64,000 nucleotides of DNA from Methylomonas sp. 11b (lineage in GTDB: Bacteria > Pseudomonadota > Gammaproteobacteria > Methylococcales > Methylomonadaceae). The notes beneath the pieces are model-generated. The model saw only the letters and a program-made list of their open reading frames with translations. It was not told the origin of the DNA and searched no databases. Location: assembly GCF_000515215.1 (NCBI RefSeq), contig NZ_KI911557.1, positions 4,335,741 through 4,399,740 on the forward strand. Reading direction: 5' to 3'. How positions within the stretch are numbered: position 1 is the first letter of the stretch; each line of letters starts with the position of its first letter. The translations under genes and the position numbers were made by a program. This document shows positions 52,901 to 61,527 of the stretch, one piece after another.

Positions 52901-53219
52901 GGTGGCGGGTATCCGTTATCGGGCTTGGAACCCGCCGTCGGCCTTGCATCCCTCTATCGGTGTGCAGGCCCCGCTGGTATTCGATTTGGTTGATACCTGG
53001 AACGGCCGGTCTATCGGCGGTTGTACGTATCACGTCTCTCATCCGGGCGGCCGCAATTACGATACGCTGCCGGTTAATGCTTACGAAGCTGAAGGACGCA
53101 GGGTTAGTCGTTTTTGGCAGCACGGTCATACGCCGACGGACTCCGTGTTGGAATTACCGAGTGAGGAGTTAAATAAAGACTATCCGTTTACACTGGATTT
53201 ACGCTGGAATGCGAGCTAG
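49908..53219 (+). CDS. Transglutaminase-like / DUF2126 fusion protein
   Basis: 1,103 residues. N-terminal bacterial transglutaminase region ([23 protein letters not shown]) and core with triad C180 ([17 protein letters not shown]), H229 ([12 protein letters not shown]) and D245 (GLDPTSG). From about residue 300 a DUF2126 domain follows: [47 protein letters not shown], and [15 protein letters not shown]...[14 protein letters not shown]. The two are often one polypeptide. The predicted role is a papain-like peptidase or amide-bond exchanger paired with an amidoligase-like module, working with the ATP-grasp and alpha-E proteins upstream. Probably cytoplasmic; no signal peptide. Last gene of the cluster. 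Confidence 0.93.
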   Translation: [1103 protein letters not shown]

Positions 53220-53234
53220 ACAGAACGAGGAAAT

Positions 53235-53270
53235 TAAAAAAATCCAATCAGTGAGTGTCGGTTTTTTTTA
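53235..53270 (+). terminator. Weak terminator after the transglutaminase gene
   Basis: An A-rich arm (53236-53244) and a GG-T8 arm (53260-53269) can pair imperfectly and end in a long T-run, 16-50 bases after the stop codon. It separates the ATP-grasp cluster from the exopolysaccharide genes. Confidence 0.4.
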
Positions 53271-53386
53271 CAATTTAGCTTGAAATTGACTCGATTTGCT
53301 ATACCATCCTTACCTGAGGAACGAGACAAAGTGGCTATAGCTATTTGAACTTGTTATGAATATTTGTTTATAGGGTGGGGTGTATC

Positions 53387-54157
53387 TTGAATCGACAGAA
53401 GCAGTCTTTCGATCATTGTTTCGAGGTATTTTTAGCTGATACGCCGGAAAGTAAAAAAATTCATTATCAACTCAGATACCGGGTTTATTGCGATGAAATG
53501 GGCTTCGACGATACGGAGCAGTTTCCGGCGCAGCAAGAAATCGACGAATGGGATAAAAGCGCAATTCATTTTTTAGTCAGGCATAAATACACGCAGCAGT
53601 GGTTGGGCGGGTTGAGGATGGTCAAGCCCAAAGGTCACGTTTTTCCGTTTCAAGAAAGTAGCATTACGTCTGAACGTATACCTAGCGGCAGATACAAAAA
53701 TTCCGTTGAAATTTCCAGACTATGCGTTACTAAGGACGCAAGGCGGTTTGCTTTTAGAAACCCGGCTATAGACGCACCTGAAGAAAATCGCAAAATTAGT
53801 TTTCTGCACGATTACCGCAATATCAATAGAGACATAATGTGGGGGCTGTATCGGGCGGCGGCTGTTTATTCTCTCCGGCAGGGTATTAAGCATTGGTATA
53901 TGTTATCCAATCCGGCACTGGCATATAGTGTTAAAAAACAAGGCTTTGATATACAGCAAATAGGCGATGCCAGTCGTCAGAGTACGCGTCTGCTTTATTG
54001 TTTGAGCACAAAGCAAGTGTTGGAAAATTCCTTATGGTTTGAGGACTACCGACACGATTTCCGCTTATATTCGGATATTACAAATGACGTTTCTGTCGAT
54101 ATGGGCGGGCGCCAGGTAAAGCAAATCGGGGTTATTTCTTATGTATCGAGAATATGA
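53387..54157 (+). CDS. PEP-CTERM/exosortase-associated acyltransferase, copy 1
   Basis: About 256 residues. I prefer the TTG at 53387, which follows GGTGGGG by about 6 bases, over the GTG at 53375. The GNAT-like N-acyl amino acid synthase pattern is seen in FEVFLADTPESKKIHYQLRYRVYCDEMGFDD, WLGGLRMVKPKG, VEISRLCVTKDARRF and WGLYRAAAVYSLRQGIKHWYMLSNPALAYSVKKQGFDIQQIG. These proteins are co-distributed with the exosortase XrtA system and are thought to make N-acylated amino acids or related lipids. It is convergent with prsR. Confidence 0.85.
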   Translation: MNRQKQSFDHCFEVFLADTPESKKIHYQLRYRVYCDEMGFDDTEQFPAQQEIDEWDKSAIHFLVRHKYTQQWLGGLRMVKPKGHVFPFQESSITSERIPSGRYKNSVEISRLCVTKDARRFAFRNPAIDAPEENRKISFLHDYRNINRDIMWGLYRAAAVYSLRQGIKHWYMLSNPALAYSVKKQGFDIQQIGDASRQSTRLLYCLSTKQVLENSLWFEDYRHDFRLYSDITNDVSVDMGGRQVKQIGVISYVSRI

Positions 54158-54189
54158 TTTATCCGTTTAAATCCGCCGCGTAAAACTCT

Positions 54190-54213
54190 GGCCTGGAATT
54201 ATCTGACCAGGCC
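54190..54213. terminator. Terminator hairpin between convergent acyltransferase and prsR
   Basis: GGCCTGG (54190-54196) and CCAGGCC (54207-54213) form a perfect 7 bp stem with a 10-base loop. Read on the minus strand it is followed by GAGTTTTA, so it best serves the end of prsR. Confidence 0.55.
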
Positions 54214-54220
54214 TTCTATG

Positions 54221-55597
54221 TCATTCTTGGTGTTCATCAGTATGATTACGCAGCAAAGCCTGGAGTCCGTATTTTTCAAATAAACCGTACAAGGTTGGCC
54301 TGGTAACGCCCAATAATTTAGCTGCTTCGGATATGTTATTGTCTGCGTAGGTCAGAGCTCGTTTGATGGCGATGGTTTCTGCCGCTTCTCGTACCGACTT
54401 TAGATTCAGCGGCATAGACTTGTCGCTATCGGTACCAATTTCCAGCTCTTCGGCGGTGACGAAATTGTTGTCGGATAAAATGACGGCACGTTTGATTTTG
54501 TTCTCCATCTCACGAATGTTGCCGGGCCAGTTATAAGCTTCAAGAGCACGAGCAGCGTCGTGGGAAAAATGCTTTTCCTTGGAATTGTTTTCGCGGCAAT
54601 AGCGTTGTAACAGTACATTGGCTATCGTGATGATATCCCCCTCGCGCTCGCGCAGGGGAGGAATATCAACGACGATCTCACTGAGCCGGTAATATAAGTC
54701 GCCCCGGAAATTACCTTGTGCAATAAGATCGGGTAAATGGCGATGTGTTGCACATATGATGCGCACATCCACGGCAATTTCCTTTCTACCCCCTAACCGT
54801 TCTATCACGCGTTCCTGGATAAATCGCAGCAATTTTGCTTGTAAGGCAAAAGGTAGGTCGCCGATTTCGTCCAAAAAGAATGTGCCGCCTTGCGCATATT
54901 CGATTTTGCCTTTAGTTTGTGCTACCGCGCCGGTGAATGCACCTTTCTCGTAGCCGAATAATTCACTCTCTAACAATGTTTCTGGTATGGCTGCGCAGTT
55001 CACCGCTACAAAAGGTTGAGAGGCGCGTGCGCTTAAGCGATGCAAGGCTTTTGCCATTAGCTCCTTACCGGTGCCGCTTTCGCCGATTAGCAATACAGTC
55101 GCTTGAGTAGGTGCAATTTTTTCAATCATCCGCATGACCGCCTGCATTTGTGGGCTGGTGGCGATCACGCCCGTCAGGGGCTTTTGTTGCTGCAATATGT
55201 GATAGTCGCGCTCCAATGCGTCGAGTTGAAACGCTCTTTCTATGATTAGGCCCAAGACGTCCGGGTCTACCGGCTTTTGATAAAAGTCATAAGCGCCTAA
55301 GGCTACTGCATGAATAGCATTTGCGCGGTCATCATTGCCGGTTACCACGATTATCTTAGTGGCTGGCGCTAACGCGAGGATTTCCTTGAGAGTGGCTAGG
55401 CCTTCAGTGGCGTTGGTAGGGTCGGGTGGTAAACCGAGATCCAAGGTAACGACGCTTGGGGTATATCTTCTAAGTGCTGCTATTGCTTCATCTCTATTGC
55501 TTGCAATTACTACTTCGTATTGTTCGAAGGCCCATTTCAGTTGTTTTTGTAAGCCTAGGTCGTCCTCAATAATTAACAGTACTTTAGAAGTGATCAT
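54221..55597 (-). CDS. prsR: PEP-CTERM-box response regulator PrsR (NtrC type)
   Basis: 458 residues. Receiver domain with phospho-acceptor Asp53 (VVTLDLGLP) and acidic pocket IIEDD; AAA+ sigma-54 activator domain with GESGTGKE (172-179) and the sigma-54 contact loop GAFTGA (219-224); C-terminal Fis-type helix-turn-helix (NISEAAKLLGVTRPTLYGLFEKYGL). It activates sigma-54 promoters, and in XrtA-containing bacteria the orthologue controls PEP-CTERM and exopolysaccharide genes. Its start overlaps the end of prsK by 14 bases, confirming the pair. Confidence 0.93.
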   Translation of the reverse strand: MITSKVLLIIEDDLGLQKQLKWAFEQYEVVIASNRDEAIAALRRYTPSVVTLDLGLPPDPTNATEGLATLKEILALAPATKIIVVTGNDDRANAIHAVALGAYDFYQKPVDPDVLGLIIERAFQLDALERDYHILQQQKPLTGVIATSPQMQAVMRMIEKIAPTQATVLLIGESGTGKELMAKALHRLSARASQPFVAVNCAAIPETLLESELFGYEKGAFTGAVAQTKGKIEYAQGGTFFLDEIGDLPFALQAKLLRFIQERVIERLGGRKEIAVDVRIICATHRHLPDLIAQGNFRGDLYYRLSEIVVDIPPLREREGDIITIANVLLQRYCRENNSKEKHFSHDAARALEAYNWPGNIREMENKIKRAVILSDNNFVTAEELEIGTDSDKSMPLNLKSVREAAETIAIKRALTYADNNISEAAKLLGVTRPTLYGLFEKYGLQALLRNHTDEHQE

Positions 55598-57683
55598 TAT
55601 TTCCTTGATTTGCGGAAACTCGCTGAGCTAGTGGTAATTGAATGGTGAAAGCAGTGCCTTGGCCTGGATTGCTATCAACCCGGATATTTCCGGACTGCTT
55701 TAGAATGTAATCGCGGGCTTCGTAGGCGCCGATACCCATTCCGGCATTGCCTTTTGTCGTATCGAACGGCTTGAATAGGCGTTCAGCAATGAACTGGTGG
55801 TCCATGCCTATACCGTTATCGATAATTTTGATGACAGCATAGTCTTGGTTTTTTGTTAATTCAAGCTTAACCCATCCATCGCTTGTCGCTATGGCGTCTT
55901 GGGCGTTTTGAACCAAATTAGTCAAGATATTGGTAAGTTTGATTTTGTCGGCCGTCACGAAACACTCGCTGACTGTGGTTTCCATCTGCAATGGCGGAGT
56001 GCCGAGATGCTGTTGCGCGATGTTTTTAACCAATTCCACCAAATTAATGAAGGTATTGGCTGTGGTTGTGTTGGTCTCGCCTTGTTTTAACTGTTCGACT
56101 ATATGGTGCATTTTTTTGACTACGTTATTTAGCGTGTCTATGGTGTCGTCGAAGAAGTCCGGGTTATGTTTATGTTTTTCCGCGTTTTTTACGATCAGGG
56201 AAATCTGGGCCACCAGATTTTTGAGGTCATGTACCAAATATGCTGAAAGGCGGTGATAAGTTTCAAATTGACGATTATTGGCGAGTTCTTCGCTTGTCCG
56301 GTTCAGCGCGAGAGCGTTGGCAAGTTGCATTCCCACAGTTTTTAAAAGATCGTGGTCTTCCCAGTCAAGTTTTCTTGGCGCGCGCGCCTGAGTTAACACG
56401 ACAAAAGCTTCAAGTTTGTTTAGGTGAAATAGCGGCACTATAAGCCACACTTGGCTATCTTCGTAGCACCACGGCGATAGATCTATATCATCGTACACTT
56501 CTGGAGCATGAGCTAGTTCGAAAAAATCGATGACCCATTGCTTGTTAGCTAAATATTGAGGCAGGTCGCCTATGTTGTGGAGATATTCAATTTCTTGTGG
56601 AGTGAGTTTGAGGTTTTGTTCTGCGGCTAGAAAAAAATGGCCTTGATCGTTTTTTAACCACAAACCGCCCCCTGCGCTTTCTACTAAGTCCGTCAAAGTG
56701 GTTATGATGAATCCTTTCAGTTCCTCAAGCGACTCAAGTTTTGCCAGCGATTTGCTGATCTTGAGCCACTCTTCTCGGTAATCGTAGCTATAGTGAAAAA
56801 AGTGCTTACTAAAATACACCTTGGAGATCGCCCGTATTTTTCCGGATGTAAACGGGATAATCAGCAGGAGAATGGCGAGGAAAATAAACAGAGTTTGTGC
56901 AGCCTCACCCCATTCGGTATTTGCGCGTTTGATATAAAAACCGGCAAACGACATGAGGATTAAATAGATGCCGCAACCTAGCAGGATCGTTGAGTAAAAA
57001 ATAGTTTTGCGAGGTGTTGTCAGTTCTGTACTTTGGCTGTTAAGCTTTAGTCGGGTCAATGTGACTGCTAAAAGTGGTGTCATGAGTGCGTTAATTACAC
57101 CTCGTGACTGCCAGAGCTCGAAGTCTAAGCTGCTGAATAGCAGTGATTTGCTGTAAACGAGCAAATCGAACGCGAATAGCGAGCCAAGGCTTATACACAG
57201 AAATTTGAGATTCCACCTTTGCTTCAGGGGGGTGCTGCGGTAAAGCTGCTCAACCAGGATGAGGCCAAATACAGCGGATACAACGTGCGATGCGAAACGA
57301 GGATCGACGTTCAGATGTTCTCGGATTAGGGTTAGGTAGCCAGGGAAGATCTCAATACCTAAAACCAGCACGATAGTTAGGGTAGCGACCACACTAACAT
57401 TCGACTTAAATATTTGCTTGTGATCGTTGTATATCTGTTTGGATAGCAGTGCTCCAAGCTGCAAAAACCAAGATGCATTGCGGAGAGTTTCGTACGGCAG
57501 CGTGTCAGCGAAGAAGAAATGGCTGTTTTTTGTGGCGATTATCACGCTTGTGCACCATGCTAAAGAGCACAAAACTGCTATTATGAAAGGCAGATGCCAG
57601 TTTTTCCTAAAGCAAGCGTATAAAAGTAAAAAACCATAAGCGATTGCTGCGCTCAAGTAGCTGTAATAAATGTAGCTTTGCAT
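55584..57683 (-). CDS. prsK: PEP-CTERM-system histidine kinase PrsK
   Basis: 699 residues. The N-terminal third has eight or so membrane helices (about 5-290). A GAF-like sensor region follows (about 310-460). The kinase part has the phosphorylated His in AYLVHDLKNLVAQISL (about 480), the N box NLVQNAQDAI, the G1 box DNGIGM and G2 GMGIGAYEAR. It phosphorylates PrsR. The receptor ligand is unknown. Divergent from a cNMP-binding gene and located in the exopolysaccharide/XrtA locus, which matches the known context of PrsK. Confidence 0.93.
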   Translation of the reverse strand: MQSYIYYSYLSAAIAYGFLLLYACFRKNWHLPFIIAVLCSLAWCTSVIIATKNSHFFFADTLPYETLRNASWFLQLGALLSKQIYNDHKQIFKSNVSVVATLTIVLVLGIEIFPGYLTLIREHLNVDPRFASHVVSAVFGLILVEQLYRSTPLKQRWNLKFLCISLGSLFAFDLLVYSKSLLFSSLDFELWQSRGVINALMTPLLAVTLTRLKLNSQSTELTTPRKTIFYSTILLGCGIYLILMSFAGFYIKRANTEWGEAAQTLFIFLAILLLIIPFTSGKIRAISKVYFSKHFFHYSYDYREEWLKISKSLAKLESLEELKGFIITTLTDLVESAGGGLWLKNDQGHFFLAAEQNLKLTPQEIEYLHNIGDLPQYLANKQWVIDFFELAHAPEVYDDIDLSPWCYEDSQVWLIVPLFHLNKLEAFVVLTQARAPRKLDWEDHDLLKTVGMQLANALALNRTSEELANNRQFETYHRLSAYLVHDLKNLVAQISLIVKNAEKHKHNPDFFDDTIDTLNNVVKKMHHIVEQLKQGETNTTTANTFINLVELVKNIAQQHLGTPPLQMETTVSECFVTADKIKLTNILTNLVQNAQDAIATSDGWVKLELTKNQDYAVIKIIDNGIGMDHQFIAERLFKPFDTTKGNAGMGIGAYEARDYILKQSGNIRVDSNPGQGTAFTIQLPLAQRVSANQGNNDHF

Positions 57684-57760
57684 TTAGTGTCGATTTTAAG
57701 TGTTTTTTATACTACGTTAATTATTATACGACCTTATAAGCAGTAGGTAGGATCATTACT

Positions 57761-58252
57761 TTGCAAATTCAGGCGGACATGAAAGAATTATTTAGTGACG
57801 TACTAACTAATGCGCAATTCTCCGACGGTTCCGGCTGGAAACGATATCGCCTAAGTGCGGGGCAGACTATCGTTAAAAAAGGCCAGCAAGGAAACACATT
57901 ATTTCTCATAGAAGAAGGTGTTGTTAGAGTGTTAGGTGGTGCAGAGCTGGATGGGAATCGGCGCATAAGTCCCGGCCTCTGTGATTTAGAGGCTGGGGCA
58001 GTATTTGGAGATGTCTGTTTGTACGAGCCCAGAGAGAGAACGGCCTCTGTTGTTTCATTGACTGATGTGTGTTTACTTGAAGTTCGTAGTGACATGTTGA
58101 GCGTTTACTTGGACGATCATCCGGTGCAGGGTTATTTATTTTTGAAAGGCTTGTTTCAAGCTATGTCTAATCGTTTGGGATTAGCAAATGATCGAATAGC
58201 GCATTTACTGGCATGGGGAATTAAAGCACATGACATCGATAAATATTTGTAG
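57761..58252 (+). CDS. Cyclic-nucleotide-binding domain protein
   Basis: 163 residues; TTG start at 57761 with GTAGGTAGGA upstream, though an in-frame ATG at 57779 is possible. The cNMP-binding jelly roll is clear: YRLSAGQTIVKKGQQGNTLFLIEEGVVRVLGG...AGAVFGDVCLYEPRERTASVVSLTDVCLLEVRSDML. The phosphate cassette is GDVCLYEPRERTAS, with the Arg that usually contacts the phosphate. No DNA-binding helix follows, so it is a stand-alone sensor. It lies between prsK and the second acyltransferase and may gate the exopolysaccharide machinery. Confidence 0.83.
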   Translation: MQIQADMKELFSDVLTNAQFSDGSGWKRYRLSAGQTIVKKGQQGNTLFLIEEGVVRVLGGAELDGNRRISPGLCDLEAGAVFGDVCLYEPRERTASVVSLTDVCLLEVRSDMLSVYLDDHPVQGYLFLKGLFQAMSNRLGLANDRIAHLLAWGIKAHDIDKYL

Positions 58253-58284
58253 TTGGATGATGCTCGTGAAAATGAGAGGGCAAG

Positions 58285-59022
58285 ATGGATGTGGGGCCTA
58301 AGTTATCACTGGCAGAAAGTTTTAGCCGTTACTTCAAGGTGGGTCTCGCTGAAAGTGACGCTCAAAAGGAATTTGTTTTTCAAGTAAGATATCGTGTTTA
58401 TTGTGAAGAGTTTAAATATGAGCCTGTTGAACGTTTTGCTAATCGCCTTGAAGTAGACGAATACGATCAATATTCCCGCCACTGTTTGATTACGCATTTG
58501 CAAACTGGTATCCCGGCTGGTTGTGTAAGAATGGTTCCTGCTATCGGAGAACGACACAATAATCCATTGCCGTTAGAAAAATACTGTGGAGTTAGTTTAG
58601 ATAGCAAGCTTATAGATAATTTAAAGCTTCAGAGAAATACAGTATGCGAAATATCCAGATTAGCTGTGGATGGGGCGTTTCGTAGACGTACTGGAGAGAC
58701 TCTAACGCGTTTCGGTGAAATTAACGGCTTACAGTTTTCGCCTCAAGAGCAGAGGACTTTTTCGTCAATAGCAGTTGCTTGTTTTTTTGCTGCCACAGTC
58801 CTGACAGAGGTTGATGGGCGTACAAATGTGTTTGCAATGATGGAGCCGTTCTTGCCGCGTTTGATGCATCGGTCAGGTATAGATTTTCAACGAGTTGGTA
58901 AGGATATTGACTATCATGGAATACGTGCGCCTTATTTCATTACTACTCAGGCTGTTTTGGGAAATATGCATCCCGATTTGTTAGAGTTATATTCCTGGAT
59001 AAAAGAAAATATTGTTAGTTAA
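58285..59022 (+). CDS. PEP-CTERM/exosortase-associated acyltransferase, copy 2
   Basis: 245 residues, paralogous to the gene at 53387. Shared blocks: FKVGLAESDAQKEFVFQVRYRVYCEEFKYEP, VDEYDQYSRHCLITHLQTGIPAGCVRMVP, CEISRLAVDGAFRRR and ATVLTEVDGRTNVFAMMEPFLPRLMHRSGIDFQRVG. It has the same predicted N-acyl amino acid synthase-like fold. It starts 33 bases after the cNMP-binding gene and precedes prsT, so it reads with the exopolysaccharide operon. Two copies in one locus may differ in acyl or amine substrate. Confidence 0.87.
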   Translation: MDVGPKLSLAESFSRYFKVGLAESDAQKEFVFQVRYRVYCEEFKYEPVERFANRLEVDEYDQYSRHCLITHLQTGIPAGCVRMVPAIGERHNNPLPLEKYCGVSLDSKLIDNLKLQRNTVCEISRLAVDGAFRRRTGETLTRFGEINGLQFSPQEQRTFSSIAVACFFAATVLTEVDGRTNVFAMMEPFLPRLMHRSGIDFQRVGKDIDYHGIRAPYFITTQAVLGNMHPDLLELYSWIKENIVS

Positions 59023-59102
59023 TATGACGGGATCGAATGTAATTATATATTTCTCGGCGATTAATAGGTAGCCAGATAAAATATCGAGGTTTTGGTAATA
59101 GG

Positions 59103-61499
59103 ATGAAAAAAATAATCAGTTCCGTAGTGCTCGCATGCTCATTTTTATTGCAAACAGCGGCATGTTCCTCTCCGGAGGAGGCTGCTCAGAGTCATTTGCA
59201 AAAAGGTAAGGAGTTTTTTGAAAAAGGGGAGTTTGATAAGTCCTTGCTGGAGTTGAAGACGTCTAGCCAAAGCAGCGATAAGTTTGGTGAGACCTATTTC
59301 TATATGGCCTTATTGGACGAAAAAAATAATAATTTCAAGTCTATGCGGCAAAACCTAATTAGGGCCTTAGAATTAGAGCCAAGTTTGACTTCCGCAAAAA
59401 TAAAACTGGGTAAGCTCGATATCGTTTTCGGAGATTTGGAGAAAGCATTGGAGCAAGCTGAGTCAGTTTTGGCAAGTGATTCAAGCAATACTGATGCAAA
59501 ATTGATCAAGGCATCAGTTTATATTAAGCAGTTGAAAAAAGATCAAGCAGCGGAAATAGTTGATTTTGTTTTGAAGGACAGCCCGGATAATGTTGAGGCG
59601 TTGTCGTTGCAGGCGGCTTTACTTGCTGAAAAAAATGAAATAGATCAAGCCTTGGGATTGGTAAATAGAGCGTTGGAAAAACAGCCTAAAAACCTTCCTT
59701 TGCGTTTATTTAAAATTAAACTCGATGCAGGGCTGAATAATATAGATAGTGTGATAAAGGGGTATGAGGAGCTTATTCAGTTATACCCGGATGCTAGTAA
59801 CTTTAAATTGAGTTTGGCTTCCATTTACTCGATGACTGATAAGCTTGAGGAGGCGGAGAGGCTATTAAGGGAAATGGTTGAAAAATCAAATGATAAAAGC
59901 GAACCTGAAATCGTTTTGATCGAATTCCTAAATGCTCGTGCTAAAGATCGGGTTATTCCAGAGTACAAGGCTATGCTTAACCGTCATCAAGGGCAACCTA
60001 AGGTGTTGTTAGAGCTATCGAAATGGATGGTTGCGTCAGGGTATGCTGAGACTGGTAAAGAAGGATTGGAACAAGTTGTTCAGCTAGAGAAGAATAACGA
60101 AGCAGGCTTGTCAGCTAAAGTCATTCTTGCGGAAATTGCGCTAACGGAAAAGCAGTTTAGTGCTGTAGAAAGCTCGTTGAGAGATGTTCTTAGTGTTAAT
60201 TCAGAATTGATTCAGGCAAATTTGCTTAAAGGTCGCTTTTTGCTGGCTCAAAATAAAACGGATGAAGCCATTGAGTTTCTGAATAAGCTTATATGGAACA
60301 AAACTAATGTAGACGATGTTTATTCCTTGTTAGGTGATGCCTATTTGATAAAACAAGATCGGAAACAGGCTGAGAAAAGTTTTAAGCAGGCCTTAGAAGT
60401 TAATCCAGCCAATTTGACGGCCTTTTCTCGAGTATATAGTAACTACATACAGGCTGGGCAAAATGAAAATGCTAGACAATATCTTGAAAAGGCGTTATCG
60501 ATAAAACAAAACGATGTTTTACTGCTTACCAGTAAGGCTGAGTTGGATATTTTGGAGAAAAAGTGGGATGGCGCCCAAGAGGCTATTCAGCGGCTAGCAC
60601 TTTTTTCTAAAGATAAGGCGATGCCTATATATCTTCAAGCCAATATTTTGCAGGGTAAAGGTAAGTATTCTGAATCAATTAGCTTGTATGACAGATTGAT
60701 ACAACAGTATCCTAATCATCTAAATTCATTGATTAATTTAGTTAGATCTTACGAGGCTCTTGGGCAAAGAGATAAGGCTGTTGCTTATTTAGAAAAGCAT
60801 CATTTGAAGTATCCTGATCAATTAAATGCAGTCGGTGCTTTGAGTGATATATATATTGCAAATAATGATTTTGTAAAAACCAAAAAGCTGCTGACGGATC
60901 AGATTAAACACACTCCAAAGGCAGTATCTATTTATCTCGCTCTAGCAAGGGTTGAGGCCATGATGAATAAAAATATTTCTTCAGCTAAAGATGTGTATTT
61001 GCGAGGATTGGAAGTCAATCCAGATGATCCTCAATTAGCTATGGCTCTGGCTGCTTTGTATGAGCAATTAAACGAAAAGGAAAATGCAATCAGGGCGTAT
61101 AAATCAGTGCTCGATAAAAATCCTGACAATAAATTAGCTATTAACAATTTAGCATCATTATTGGTGGAGTCAAACAGTCGCGACGAGATTGGTCAAGGTA
61201 TGGAGTTAGCAAAAGTATTTAAAGATTCCGAGAATTCCTATTTTCAAGATACATATGCTTGGGCATTAATTAAAGCTGGTAGTAATGAGGAGGGACTTAA
61301 GTTATTACAGTCCTTGATTCTAAAAGAGCCTAAACTGCCTGAGTTTAGATATCACTTAGGAGTTGCACACATGAATGCGGGTAATAAAGCGACTGCAATA
61401 AGTGAGCTTAAACAAGCTATTAGTATGTCTGAAAAGCAAAAACGAAGTTTTTCTGGTAAAGATAACGCAAAAAAAATCCTTGAAGAAGTAGAGAATTGA
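59103..61499 (+). CDS. prsT: PEP-CTERM-system TPR lipoprotein PrsT
   Basis: 798 residues. The signal peptide ends in a lipobox (LLQTAAC, Cys at about 21), so the protein is lipid-anchored in the periplasm. The rest is nearly all TPR helices from residue about 35 to the end (A.SHLQKGKEFFEKGEFDKSLLELK..., RALELEPSL, FLNKLIWNKTNVDDVYSLLGDAYLI, AYKSVLDKNPDNKLAINNLASLL). PrsT is a marker of XrtA/PEP-CTERM loci and is presumed to scaffold exopolysaccharide export. It is clearly more AT-rich than genes left of 53 kb. Length is slightly under the usual ~900. Confidence 0.9.
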   Translation: MKKIISSVVLACSFLLQTAACSSPEEAAQSHLQKGKEFFEKGEFDKSLLELKTSSQSSDKFGETYFYMALLDEKNNNFKSMRQNLIRALELEPSLTSAKIKLGKLDIVFGDLEKALEQAESVLASDSSNTDAKLIKASVYIKQLKKDQAAEIVDFVLKDSPDNVEALSLQAALLAEKNEIDQALGLVNRALEKQPKNLPLRLFKIKLDAGLNNIDSVIKGYEELIQLYPDASNFKLSLASIYSMTDKLEEAERLLREMVEKSNDKSEPEIVLIEFLNARAKDRVIPEYKAMLNRHQGQPKVLLELSKWMVASGYAETGKEGLEQVVQLEKNNEAGLSAKVILAEIALTEKQFSAVESSLRDVLSVNSELIQANLLKGRFLLAQNKTDEAIEFLNKLIWNKTNVDDVYSLLGDAYLIKQDRKQAEKSFKQALEVNPANLTAFSRVYSNYIQAGQNENARQYLEKALSIKQNDVLLLTSKAELDILEKKWDGAQEAIQRLALFSKDKAMPIYLQANILQGKGKYSESISLYDRLIQQYPNHLNSLINLVRSYEALGQRDKAVAYLEKHHLKYPDQLNAVGALSDIYIANNDFVKTKKLLTDQIKHTPKAVSIYLALARVEAMMNKNISSAKDVYLRGLEVNPDDPQLAMALAALYEQLNEKENAIRAYKSVLDKNPDNKLAINNLASLLVESNSRDEIGQGMELAKVFKDSENSYFQDTYAWALIKAGSNEEGLKLLQSLILKEPKLPEFRYHLGVAHMNAGNKATAISELKQAISMSEKQKRSFSGKDNAKKILEEVEN

Positions 61500-61527
61500 G
61501 CAGGTAATTGGGGTAACTACTTAGATT

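Noticed and set aside
53270..53386. Sigma-54 promoter before the first acyltransferase
   Set aside because: No GG-N10-GC pair with a TGGCA/TTGC pattern was found at a suitable place, although PrsR nearby is a sigma-54 activator.
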